From Pseudobacteriovorax antillogorgiicola (lineage in GTDB: Bacteria > Bdellovibrionota_B > Oligoflexia > Oligoflexales > CAIYRB01), in contig CAMAXT010000007.1 in the NCBI GenBank assembly GCA_945862295.1, positions 1-54,637 of the forward strand: 54,637 nucleotides of DNA, given 5' to 3'. A program made the position numbers and the translations under genes. Under the pieces are notes generated by a model. That model ran no database searches. It was not told the DNA's origin and saw only the letters and a list, made by a program, of their open reading frames with translations. This document shows, in pieces, positions 24,388-32,659 of the stretch. Position 1 is the stretch's first letter. Every line of letters begins with the position of its first letter.

Positions 24388-25221
24388 TTAGAGATAATCG
24401 TTAATCTCAGTTATTAGATTTTGAGTGTGCCTGCTGTTAGGATTGTATTTTAGCGATCTCGCTATGGTTTCTCTCGCCACCTTCATATAGTCGTTAAATT
24501 GCGCGCTATCCTTCGGGAATTTTTTTGCTTGGTGAAAGGAAGTATCTGCTGAAGCCTGCAGAATATAGGCAACCACCCAAGGGTTTGGATCGATGATGGT
24601 GTCTAGTGCCTTTTGAAAAGAAGCATGCGCTTTTTCATGTTCGCCGCTTTCTGATTGCATCCTTCCTAAAAGAATCCAATTGTTGGTTCTACTATCTTTA
24701 CCTTGTTGAGACTCTAGAATGCCTTTTGCTAAATCTTCTTTGTGATTTGCAGCGTAGTACTCAAGCTGAAGATCTCTGATGTCTGTTTTGATGACCGCCT
24801 TTCCAGCAGCTTGTTCAAGAATCTTTTCGAATTCTTGTTCAGTCATGGGTTTGTGCAACTTTAATTTAATGCGCGTGGTTAGCATCAGTAACGCCCCGTC
24901 TTGCTGGGCGCAGGTCTCAGAAACTTTCAGAGCTTTCTCTAACCATGGCTCAGGATTGTCACCACCAAACTCGCCCTTAGTTAGATAAAGGAGTGCGACG
25001 GTCTGGCAGAAAAGCGAAATGGGGTTTTCCACGCCGCTTTTCTCGAAATTTGCAATCTGGTCGTCTAGGTTTGCTCTGAATATTTTTTCAGAGGTGACCG
25101 ACAAATCGCTCGGTAAGGTTCCTACCGGGTTGACTGAGAGTGATGCAGAATTCTGATTTGTTGTTTTACAGCCAGCGGTAATGAAAATCAGAATGCAGAT
25201 TCTTGTAAAGAGTGAGTTCAT
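24388..25221 (-). CDS. TPR-like lipoprotein
   Basis: 277 residues. A lipoprotein signal ends ITAGC (Cys18). The mature protein is helical with repeat-like units, for example GEHEKAHASFQKALDTIIDPNPW and ARSLKYNPNSRHTQNL, typical of tetratricopeptide repeats that form protein-binding scaffolds. It overlaps the end of the DUF4331 gene by four bases (ATGA), so the two are co-translated and probably work together in the envelope. No enzymatic motif is visible. Confidence 0.75.
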   Translation of the reverse strand: MNSLFTRICILIFITAGCKTTNQNSASLSVNPVGTLPSDLSVTSEKIFRANLDDQIANFEKSGVENPISLFCQTVALLYLTKGEFGGDNPEPWLEKALKVSETCAQQDGALLMLTTRIKLKLHKPMTEQEFEKILEQAAGKAVIKTDIRDLQLEYYAANHKEDLAKGILESQQGKDSRTNNWILLGRMQSESGEHEKAHASFQKALDTIIDPNPWVVAYILQASADTSFHQAKKFPKDSAQFNDYMKVARETIARSLKYNPNSRHTQNLITEINDYL

Positions 25222-26450
25222 TGCTTAGCTCCTAGAAAACTGTCTTTTTTGGCCGCATTTGTATAAGGAAACGATTTTGCAATGTCAGCTTTTGGCACGC
25301 CGTCCTGCCTAGCTACCTGTTTTTTTGGTCCGTTAATTAAAAAAGTTATGTGTGAATCGATTTCATCTTCCTGTGTTGAACGACCGCCTGCAGCGACGAT
25401 TTTTTTCGTGCCTGCTGATGCACCTTGGTTGATGAGTTCCAATTCAATACTGAAGTAGCCAGCCTTTGGTCTTTTAGAAAACTCGCTCATTTGTGAGGCG
25501 TCGATGACTAAGTAGTCAGCCAGGAGTAGGGTTTGGAGTTTCGTTAAATCTTCGCCTTGCCAGTCGAATTGTGTTTTGTCGCTCGGATCGGCCTGATCTC
25601 TTGTATCAAGGATAAAGATACCCTCAGTAATCTTTTGCAGATAGTTAGTCACAAACGGACTCTGCTTGATTGCCAGCGTGCTTTCTTGATTATAGGGATA
25701 TTTAGTGGAGTCGTCTCGCATAAGGAAATTTGTGACTTCGGGTCTTCCCATGCGGTCAATTATTTTTTCCGCAACATTATTTGTGCGAATCTCGCCGAAA
25801 AAGGCCAACAAGTTACTGCCTAACTTGTTAGTAATTTGGTCCCTATTGAGTTCGACGACGATACTTAGCGTGTTAATTTTATTTAGCGCATTTTTGATCC
25901 CAAGACCTTCGAAGCTGTCATCTTTATTTGGCTCCCGTTTACAGCGAGGATCAAACCCAAACGCACATCCACCGTTTAAAACAAAAGGATCTTCTCGCAG
26001 CCCTGCTGCGGTGGAAAATTGCCCTTTTGGACTAAAGTCGCCGACTTGAAAGGTAGCTTTCTTGGTTAACTCCTGTTTGTTGCCATTAGTAACGAGCGTC
26101 TGGCCACACGAACCGCTCTGCTGATTTTTCTCATTAGGCAGGGAAAATGTACATTCTACTAAAACGAAGGTGTCCTTATCTGGACTGGCACTTAAAATCT
26201 CTTTTTCCGAGGCGAAAGGATGAATGCGAAATTGATACTTCACAGCATCGGAGAATCTTGTGTTAAGGCCAGCGCCAGTAAAAAGATCCATTGCGATGAC
26301 CAGTTTATTTTGCTCGGGGACGAAAATAAAAAGATCCGCTACATCGGCCGACGGATCTAAGGTGCTACGTGGGCTATCAAGATGGTCCGTAGCGAAGACG
26401 GACATCGTGGGAACAAGTAGTGTCCATCCCAGTAGTAAAAATTTTTGCAC
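25218..26450 (-). CDS. DUF4331 domain secreted protein
   Basis: 410 residues from a GTG at 26450, which follows GAGG by five bases and begins a signal peptide ending MSVFA; the frame is open to 26558. The mature start DHLDSPRSTLDPSADVADLFIFV is characteristic of DUF4331, a family of secreted proteins of unknown function. Two close cysteine pairs (GGCAFGFDPRCKRE, CTF...SGSCGQ) suggest disulfides. The stop overlaps the start of the TPR lipoprotein by four bases. Confidence 0.85.
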   Translation of the reverse strand: MQKFLLLGWTLLVPTMSVFATDHLDSPRSTLDPSADVADLFIFVPEQNKLVIAMDLFTGAGLNTRFSDAVKYQFRIHPFASEKEILSASPDKDTFVLVECTFSLPNEKNQQSGSCGQTLVTNGNKQELTKKATFQVGDFSPKGQFSTAAGLREDPFVLNGGCAFGFDPRCKREPNKDDSFEGLGIKNALNKINTLSIVVELNRDQITNKLGSNLLAFFGEIRTNNVAEKIIDRMGRPEVTNFLMRDDSTKYPYNQESTLAIKQSPFVTNYLQKITEGIFILDTRDQADPSDKTQFDWQGEDLTKLQTLLLADYLVIDASQMSEFSKRPKAGYFSIELELINQGASAGTKKIVAAGGRSTQEDEIDSHITFLINGPKKQVARQDGVPKADIAKSFPYTNAAKKDSFLGAKQ

Positions 26451-26560
26451 AGCCACCTCGATTGTTGAATTAGGAGTCTTCAAGCGAGTATATAGTAGCA
26501 ATTTGATATTGCAAAGGCGGGTGCTGCGAAAAAAAGAGACATTGTCTGATCTAGGCATGT

Positions 26561-26983
26561 TTAAGGAGTAGGAAACAGTTCGTCGACTAGCTGTTGCAAT
26601 TGTGTTTTCGAAAAGGAGCGATTTTTCTTATACAGGGCAAAGACCCTGGGCCGCAAGGAATCCGGCACGGTAAATTGATTGCCGGCGCGACGGAGGTCCA
26701 TTAGGTTTTCGAGGGCATGCACGGCGAGTTTTTCTGATTCAGAGCTAAGGAGTTCGGTAAGCCAAATAAATGTGTCTTTAGGCAGGACTTCGGAGATAAC
26801 TTCGACAAAACAAGACTTCCACGCATCGCTGCGTTCTCGCCAAAACGAGTCGACCTTTTTCCAGTCGCTTGCTGCAAAATCCTCGGCGGTAGCGATACCG
26901 TCAGGATCTCCTATTTCATTGAGCTGCAGCCAAAACAATCGGTCATTTTGCAGTTGTTCATCAAAGTTCTTTAGAAGTGACAT
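26561..26983 (-). CDS. Small helical protein of unknown function
   Basis: 140 residues, no signal peptide or membrane helix. It is Trp-rich (WLQLNEIG, DWKKVDSFWRERSDAWK, FIWLTELL) and likely all-helical; the central SEKLAVHALENLMDLRRAGN segment could be a HEAT-like helix pair. No family recognised. It starts two bases after the stop of the TonB-C lipoprotein gene, so the two are in one operon. Confidence 0.65.
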   Translation of the reverse strand: MSLLKNFDEQLQNDRLFWLQLNEIGDPDGIATAEDFAASDWKKVDSFWRERSDAWKSCFVEVISEVLPKDTFIWLTELLSSESEKLAVHALENLMDLRRAGNQFTVPDSLRPRVFALYKKNRSFSKTQLQQLVDELFPTP

Positions 26984-26985
26984 AC

Positions 26986-27537
26986 TTAATAATCTTTGGA
27001 ATTTTTTTCGGGCGTTTCGGGGAAAGGTTCGATGCTATCGACTTTGTTGGGACTCGCCAGTACGTATTTAAAGGTACCGGTTACTATTAAATTTCTTTTG
27101 GTAAATGTTTTTGGAATTGGTGCAAAGGGCGAGGCTTGGCTGATTGCTTTAGCGGTACTTTCATCTAAGACAAAATGACCAGAAGATTTCGTACACAATA
27201 TGTCTTTCACCTTCCCATCCTCGAGGACCGTAAATTGGAACATTGCGGCCCCTTCTTTTCCGGATGCTGATGCTTCAGGTGGGTATTCCCAGACTAATTC
27301 GATAGCCTTCCTTAAATTGAGGAAATAACCGAGTTTGTTGACATCTGGGTCGTCCAAAGAAATACTATTCTGATTATCAAGGCTGGGTAGAATGTCCTCG
27401 TACCTATACCTATCTACATTGTTTTGAGCTGCGGGCTCACTTTGGGAGGAAGGTACGTAGGTAAAATATTTGGAAGTTGGAGTAGTGCAGGATGAAACAA
27501 AGATCGTTACGAACAGGAGCGAAATTAGGCTAGTCAT
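26986..27537 (-). CDS. Lipoprotein with TonB C-terminal domain
   Basis: 183 residues. The lipoprotein signal ends VSSC (Cys17). Residues about 60-165 look like a TonB C-terminal domain: VWEYPPEASASGKEGAAMFQFTVLEDGKV, VLDESTAKAISQASPFAPIP, LIVTGTFKYV. Real TonB has an inner-membrane anchor and a Pro-rich spacer; both are missing here, and a lipid anchor replaces them. A role as an envelope assembly or transport accessory is inference. The next gene starts two bases on. Confidence 0.75.
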   Translation of the reverse strand: MTSLISLLFVTIFVSSCTTPTSKYFTYVPSSQSEPAAQNNVDRYRYEDILPSLDNQNSISLDDPDVNKLGYFLNLRKAIELVWEYPPEASASGKEGAAMFQFTVLEDGKVKDILCTKSSGHFVLDESTAKAISQASPFAPIPKTFTKRNLIVTGTFKYVLASPNKVDSIEPFPETPEKNSKDY

Positions 27538-27558
27538 GCGTTTCGTGTTTGTCCCGGT

Positions 27559-28647
27559 TTAGATAGTTTTTCTCGGAAAGTAATACTTGAAGGAAAACGG
27601 CGATGCGTTGTCACCTTCTTTAGCCTCGAGTTCAGGCATAGATTTGAAAGGATAATTAATCGACTGCACAATACCCGGTAGGAACTGATCCCAGTAGGTA
27701 TCTACCATCGATGGATTCGTAGATTCCAACTCAAGAGTCACTGTCGGGATATGTCTTTCGTTTCCAGCAAAATTACCGAGTGAGCCTGGATAAAAGTTGT
27801 AATCAACGACCTTGTAATTCTTGGAGCGCTCAGAAACAGAATTCACCAACTGCCGAGCCTTTTTCTGCGTCTGGGACGTCGTCGTCGGCATACCGTCTCC
27901 CGGGCCGTCATAGTCTAAAAACCCAAGAGGGGCGTGAATAGAAAGAATTTTGTCAGGCTTAAAGTGATCGACCAACTGAATCTGAAAAATCGTTTCAACT
28001 TCAGAATTTGGAAAATAGCCTGGAAAGTGACTGGCGATTTTCTGTCGGCGCTTTTCCCAAAGATCAAGTGCGCGGTTATACCAATCCATGGTGAAGAAGT
28101 TTCTGTTTAGATCCACACCGTTGCTGTTTGTCCGACTTGGCGTGGCTTTTAAAAATCCGTCTGGATTCACTAAAGGAGCGACCACAATTTGGGTGTCACC
28201 GGCGTAAATTTCTGGATGGCTATTTAAATAATTCGCAACGCGAAATGCAATTGGTATAGGAGTGATTTCATCGGGATGCACACCACCAAGAACGACTGTA
28301 GTGCTCTTGCCGAGGCCGAAAACAACGTAAATTAAGGGGTGTCCGTCTTTTGTTTTTAGATCGGCCTGCCAAGGCAAACTCGCACACGGTTTTTCTTTCC
28401 ACTTATAAGACTTCATAGTCGCATCGATCTTCTTACAGAAGTCAGCAACAAGTCGATCCTTCGTGTTTTCTGAAATCATGGTCTTAGTAAAGTTGCGGGG
28501 AGAAACGAAGTAGATCTGATCTAAGGCATTTAGAGGATCGAAAGAGCCTATTTTCATGCCTGCGAATGCTTGCGTCGCGGCCGATGCAAAAAATAACACA
28601 GCAGTGAGCTGTAAAGTTTTTTTGAATTTAGAGAACAATAACGCCAT
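27559..28647 (-). CDS. M14-family zinc carboxypeptidase (MpaA-like), exported
   Basis: 362 residues with a signal peptide (ending near TQAFAG). The zinc site is visible as GGVHPDEITP (His124, Glu127) and SIHAPLGF (His238). NPDGFLKATPSRTNSNGVDLNRNF carries substrate-binding Asn-Arg residues, and the catalytic Glu is in PTVTLELES. Short M14 proteins of this type include MpaA, which cleaves gamma-D-Glu-meso-DAP bonds in muropeptides; that substrate is inference. A decayed relative of its 3' end lies at 24316-24387. It follows the SprT-like gene by 15 bases. Confidence 0.88.
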   Translation of the reverse strand: MALLFSKFKKTLQLTAVLFFASAATQAFAGMKIGSFDPLNALDQIYFVSPRNFTKTMISENTKDRLVADFCKKIDATMKSYKWKEKPCASLPWQADLKTKDGHPLIYVVFGLGKSTTVVLGGVHPDEITPIPIAFRVANYLNSHPEIYAGDTQIVVAPLVNPDGFLKATPSRTNSNGVDLNRNFFTMDWYNRALDLWEKRRQKIASHFPGYFPNSEVETIFQIQLVDHFKPDKILSIHAPLGFLDYDGPGDGMPTTTSQTQKKARQLVNSVSERSKNYKVVDYNFYPGSLGNFAGNERHIPTVTLELESTNPSMVDTYWDQFLPGIVQSINYPFKSMPELEAKEGDNASPFSFKYYFPRKTI

Positions 28648-28662
28648 AAATTATCCGAACGT

Positions 28663-29352
28663 CTATGCAGCACTCCCAACGTCACCAGTGTCACTTTGGG
28701 GTTTAGGCTGCTTTTGCTGTTTAGCAAAATACTCAACGCCTTCGCGGTCAAAACAATGCCCACAGAAGATCGTGTACGTGAGCCTCTCTCGCATGAACCA
28801 GCGGTTACTACAATTCGGACAAATATACACGAATTTTCCCTCAGGAGCGATTCGTCTATGCACGTGGACATCTGGGTCCACTGCGAGGCCGGTTAACTGA
28901 AACTCACTCATTTTATTATAGAATCTCTTGGTATGACCCGGGTCAAACATACAGTCATAGAGCCAAATGTGGGTCATTTCGTGAAAGAGCGTATACGGCA
29001 AAAGGGACGGGTCCGTGCGGAAGTAGGAGAGGTTGAGTCGGATCTTGTGCTCAAACAAGTAAGCAAGGCCGAGTTTCTGTTTCATCTTCGAGGAAAAGCG
29101 CAGAGTGATCTGTGGGTTGATAGAGCCTTCCGCCTGATTCGTGAAGAACGGCAGAAACATCTCCAGGTAGCTTTCTGCGAGTAGCGTGAGTTCTTCTTCG
29201 GTCAATTCCCGACTAGTAACCATAGCGTCGTTAATGAGCGGCGTTTGCCATTTGCGCAGTTTTCGCGAATGACCATTACTTGGCACAGACCAATTTAGTT
29301 GTAGTGCTGCGTTGACAGCAGACGCATGACGTGGGGTTTTGTCCCGTTTCAT
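28663..29352 (-). CDS. SprT-like zinc-metalloprotease domain protein
   Basis: 229 residues, cytoplasmic. The zinc motif LFHEMTHIWLYD (His124, Glu125, His128) and the C-terminal zinc ribbon YICPNCSNRWFMRE...IFCGHC fit the SprT/Spartan-like group. Relatives are linked to protein-DNA crosslink repair or unknown roles in bacteria. The N-terminal 45 residues are basic and may bind nucleic acid. It leads a run of minus-strand genes that continues with the M14 carboxypeptidase. Confidence 0.85.
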   Translation of the reverse strand: MKRDKTPRHASAVNAALQLNWSVPSNGHSRKLRKWQTPLINDAMVTSRELTEEELTLLAESYLEMFLPFFTNQAEGSINPQITLRFSSKMKQKLGLAYLFEHKIRLNLSYFRTDPSLLPYTLFHEMTHIWLYDCMFDPGHTKRFYNKMSEFQLTGLAVDPDVHVHRRIAPEGKFVYICPNCSNRWFMRERLTYTIFCGHCFDREGVEYFAKQQKQPKPQSDTGDVGSAA

Positions 29353-29406
29353 GAAAGGCCTTTAAACGCTATGTGAAATACGTTTGAGAAAAAAGAATCG
29401 AATGTG

Positions 29407-29427
29407 GTGATAATAGAATTTTATCAC
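29407..29427 (-). terminator. Hairpin after the LuxE-LuxC gene
   Basis: GTGATAA (29407-29413) and TTATCAC (29421-29427) form a 7-bp A/T-rich stem just beyond the stop codon at 29451. No clear T tract, so a weak terminator call. Confidence 0.4.
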
Positions 29428-29450
29428 GAAACTCTTACAACACCAGGGTC

Positions 29451-31673
29451 TCAGTGGGTGAGAGAGAAAAGGGGCCGACCTTCGTGAAAGCCTGAAAAAG
29501 TAGGTGATTGGCTGCGGCCAAAAGCGCGAAAGGATAGCGTACTCATTGAAGATTCGGAGGAATCTTTCAAAAATTCCTTGTTTTTAGGGGTATCGGCTAG
29601 GAGGATCAGACTTACCGGTAATTCAGGAAAAAATTCGTTCTTTAGACTTTTAACAAAGTCTTCCCAGACAGGGGTTTTTGTCGAGATGACGGGGATTACG
29701 TAGGCTTTTTGGGCGACAGCTACGCCATGTGAGCGCAGTTCATTTTCCATTATTCCGACCACTAGCGGCATCGCGATGTCGCCGTCGCTGAAAGTCTTGT
29801 TAGAACTTGCAAGTTTTAGACGGATCTCTTCGCCGTTGAGAGCGGTCGCGTCATCTACTTGCAAATGTGACTGATAGACCTTCGCCGCATCCTTGAGGGC
29901 TTTAACTGCGCGTTCAAGATCAAGGTCTGACTTCTCTTGCAGTACAAATACTCTTGCAGACATGCAGCCGGCTTGCCGCAAACTAAAAAAATCTCGGACG
30001 ATATTGCTTGCGTTCGTTTTTACATCATCTAAATCACCGCAAGCAACCGCAAGAGTTTCGCCGTAACCAGAAATGCGGCCTGGTGCAATTCTTTGCAATT
30101 CTTTGAGTGTCGCATTTGTTCCAAACGCTAGGACATTACCTTGCTTATAAATGTCATCAGCCATTTCAAGGTGAAAAGAGGCCGGTATGAGCACGATAGA
30201 ATTGGAACGCAGTAAATTTAAACCTTGGATGAGTTGCATTAAAAAATGTTGGTCGCCAGTGAATCTTTCCGGAACCCGAACCGCGAGATCTAGTCCAGCA
30301 ACAAAACCAATAATGATCGGATGGACCACGGCGAGTGAGTGACTATTCGGCGCGATGATTGTCCAAGCTGACTTTTTATCGGCTGCATGCAATCTTTTCG
30401 CTGAACGCGCGAGATCCTCGGGGGATAGACTTAATGAGCGTGTGAGATCTTCGGTGGCAAATTTTGCCAAATCTTTGTGTCCAAACTCTTCGGTAAATTG
30501 AGAAAACACCGACTGGTCTTGCAAGAGCCGGTGGCAGAGACTTAGCACTTCTTTTGCTAAATGAGTTTCATCTTTTGGAATTTGAGCTGCAGCTGACTGA
30601 GCATAAGAGAAGCTGCTTTTCTGTAGCGGCAGTTCCGCTAGCATCGAACACCCTTTTAGCGGTGCTGAACGAGATCTGCGTAGAATCTGAAATTTGTTGT
30701 CTCTCAGCTCAACAATATCTTCTGTACGGATAGGCAGAGGTAAGTCTGTTCTGAACGGATCGGATATAACAATTGAACCGACTCCAGATTTTTTTATCGT
30801 ACCGTCTTTGACTAGTACATGGGTGGTGACCCACGCAGGAAAATGGTACCAGCGGTCAGCTAGTGCACAGGTTTCTAGATCGTATGCTTGGGTGGCGAGT
30901 TCCGACATCCCATATTCGCTGATAATTCTCGACTCAGTGAGCGAAAATGCGCTGGAAATTAAGCTAAATAATTCACCACGCGTGACAAAGCGAGACCGGC
31001 CTTTTGTGCCACCTGTTTCTATAATCAAACTGTTAGCGGCGAGTTTTTGCTTACATCCATCGTCAATTAGATTCACGAAATGAAAGGCGGTTCCGAACAT
31101 CCACACGGGCTTACTGTAATCGATGCTTTTGAGAGCGTTCGGTCCTTCACCTACAAAAGTCACCGGCAGATAGTCGGCAATCCAACTAATCATCTGGGCG
31201 AGGCTACTGTTCGGCCAATCCGTACTCGAAGGAATCAGGCTGACACCTTGGATTTTACTTAACTCATCATCTCCCAAGTCAGCGAACTTTCTCCTGAGAA
31301 CAGAGGCAAATCCGAGTAAGGACTCAATGCGGTAGTTTTCCAAACCTTCCTGCGAGAAAGGTGAACGGGACTGAACCTGACCTGTTGTCCCGCTTGAGAA
31401 AAAAGTCCTAGTAGAAACTGTCCCCGGCTTTAAAAATTTATGGAGAAGTGACTGGTCCTTGAAAAACTCTATTGGAAGTACATCTGAAGGTCTTAGGGCA
31501 GGGTCACTGTTTTCGACTAACCCCCTGTTTTTTAGCGTTTTATCCTGAAATGAAAGGAAGGCGGCACAATCAAAAGGATCACCATTTGCCAGTAAATAAG
31601 CTGAAATCATGCCAAAGGCCTGGGTCTGGCTCTTGGACAAATCGCTGCAGAGGGTTTGGAAAATGTTGTGCAT
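29451..31673 (-). CDS. Fused LuxE-type acyl-protein synthetase and LuxC-type acyl-CoA reductase
   Basis: 740 residues joining two enzymes of the fatty-acid reductase complex. Residues 1-350 match LuxE: ATP-binding FFSSGTTGQ (91-99), IETGGTKGRSRF, and ISEYGMSELATQAYD. Residues about 375-740 match LuxC: WTIIAPNSHSLAVVHPII, ISGYGETLAV, and the acyl-accepting Cys570 in RQAGCMSARVFVL. In light organs LuxE activates a fatty acid and passes it to LuxC, which reduces it to an aldehyde. Fusion would channel the acyl group within one chain. No luxA, luxB or luxD is nearby, so the aldehyde serves another purpose (inference). Single-gene unit, cytoplasmic. Confidence 0.85.
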   Translation of the reverse strand: MHNIFQTLCSDLSKSQTQAFGMISAYLLANGDPFDCAAFLSFQDKTLKNRGLVENSDPALRPSDVLPIEFFKDQSLLHKFLKPGTVSTRTFFSSGTTGQVQSRSPFSQEGLENYRIESLLGFASVLRRKFADLGDDELSKIQGVSLIPSSTDWPNSSLAQMISWIADYLPVTFVGEGPNALKSIDYSKPVWMFGTAFHFVNLIDDGCKQKLAANSLIIETGGTKGRSRFVTRGELFSLISSAFSLTESRIISEYGMSELATQAYDLETCALADRWYHFPAWVTTHVLVKDGTIKKSGVGSIVISDPFRTDLPLPIRTEDIVELRDNKFQILRRSRSAPLKGCSMLAELPLQKSSFSYAQSAAAQIPKDETHLAKEVLSLCHRLLQDQSVFSQFTEEFGHKDLAKFATEDLTRSLSLSPEDLARSAKRLHAADKKSAWTIIAPNSHSLAVVHPIIIGFVAGLDLAVRVPERFTGDQHFLMQLIQGLNLLRSNSIVLIPASFHLEMADDIYKQGNVLAFGTNATLKELQRIAPGRISGYGETLAVACGDLDDVKTNASNIVRDFFSLRQAGCMSARVFVLQEKSDLDLERAVKALKDAAKVYQSHLQVDDATALNGEEIRLKLASSNKTFSDGDIAMPLVVGIMENELRSHGVAVAQKAYVIPVISTKTPVWEDFVKSLKNEFFPELPVSLILLADTPKNKEFLKDSSESSMSTLSFRAFGRSQSPTFSGFHEGRPLFSLTH

Positions 31674-31785
31674 CTTACTAATTTTATTAAAGTCTTTAGG
31701 CTTCGAATCCGCTTGGCCACCGGCGGTTATCAGGGTATAACGTGAGATCGGAGCAATTGTCCATGGTCAGATTTTACATTATGTG

Positions 31786-31802
31786 TAAGGGTTTTTCCCT
31801 TA
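31786..31802. promoter_or_regulatory. Short dyad just upstream of scpA
   Basis: TAAGGG (31786-31791) and CCCTTA (31797-31802) are inverted repeats around TTTTT, 22 bases before the scpA start. It could be an operator, a leader hairpin, or a terminator of transcription entering from upstream. Confidence 0.35.
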
Positions 31803-31823
31803 TTGCATAGTTTTGGGACAGTC

Positions 31824-32657
31824 ATGAGCGTTGACTATTTTGTAAAAACCTCGAGGTTTGAAGGTCCTTTAGATCTTCTACTACACCTTATTCGCGTCCA
31901 CGAAATCGATATCTTTGATATCGATGTCTTTCTCCTTACGCAAGAATACGTAAATTATCTGCGTTTAATGGAGTTTAACGATCTTCAGCAGGCTGGTGAA
32001 TTTCTTGAGATGGCGGCAACGCTCATCGAAATCAAGTCGCGCCAACTTCTCCCCCATGATGAGAAAAAAGCTGGCGAAGAAGATCTGGACGAAGACGATC
32101 CGATCAAGTCTCTCCAAGAGCGCTTGCAACTCTATGAGACCTTTAGAAACGTTGCCGATCACTTTAATCAAATGCCGCAAATGGGCGTTGAGATTCAGAC
32201 TAACAACGAGTGGAACCGGTTGATGCCGGTCTATGAGCATGTGGAAGCGCCTTTAACCGGTGAGCCCGCCACTCTCGTTGTGCTCTATGAACAGATGCTG
32301 AAGACTCTTTCAGAGAGTCGCAAATCCAAACTAACTGCTAAGAAACACCGCATTACAGTTGATGAAACCATCGAACGACTCGGTGCCGAGATCGACACCT
32401 CGCGCTTTGCTTTGTTCCAAGGTCTGTTTAACCGCTTAGAATCAAGAGATGAGCTGGTTGTTCACATTTTAGCGATGCTGGAACTCGTTAAGATGAAACG
32501 AATCAAGTTGTACCAGCAAGATATGTTTGGCCCAATTTGGATGTACAGGATGGACTGTGAAGAAACTGATTTACCGATCAGAAACATCGCGACACCTGAA
32601 TTTGGCGACGTAAACCCGGACTCGGTCGTTGAGGCCGAACATCTAGCGGAGTCCTAA
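31824..32657 (+). CDS. scpA: Segregation and condensation protein A
   Basis: 277 residues from the ATG at 31824, preceded by GGGACAG; a TTG seven codons earlier is open but does not fit the family start (VKTSRFEGPLDLLLHLIR). ScpA is the kleisin of the bacterial condensin. It bridges SMC heads and binds ScpB. Visible: the N-terminal helical domain (DIFDIDVFLLTQEYVNYL, AATLIEIKSRQLLP), an acidic linker, and the C-terminal winged helix (FNRLESRDELVVHILAMLELVKMKRI). scpB begins two bases after the stop. Confidence 0.94.
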   Translation: MSVDYFVKTSRFEGPLDLLLHLIRVHEIDIFDIDVFLLTQEYVNYLRLMEFNDLQQAGEFLEMAATLIEIKSRQLLPHDEKKAGEEDLDEDDPIKSLQERLQLYETFRNVADHFNQMPQMGVEIQTNNEWNRLMPVYEHVEAPLTGEPATLVVLYEQMLKTLSESRKSKLTAKKHRITVDETIERLGAEIDTSRFALFQGLFNRLESRDELVVHILAMLELVKMKRIKLYQQDMFGPIWMYRMDCEETDLPIRNIATPEFGDVNPDSVVEAEHLAES

Positions 32658-32659
32658 GA

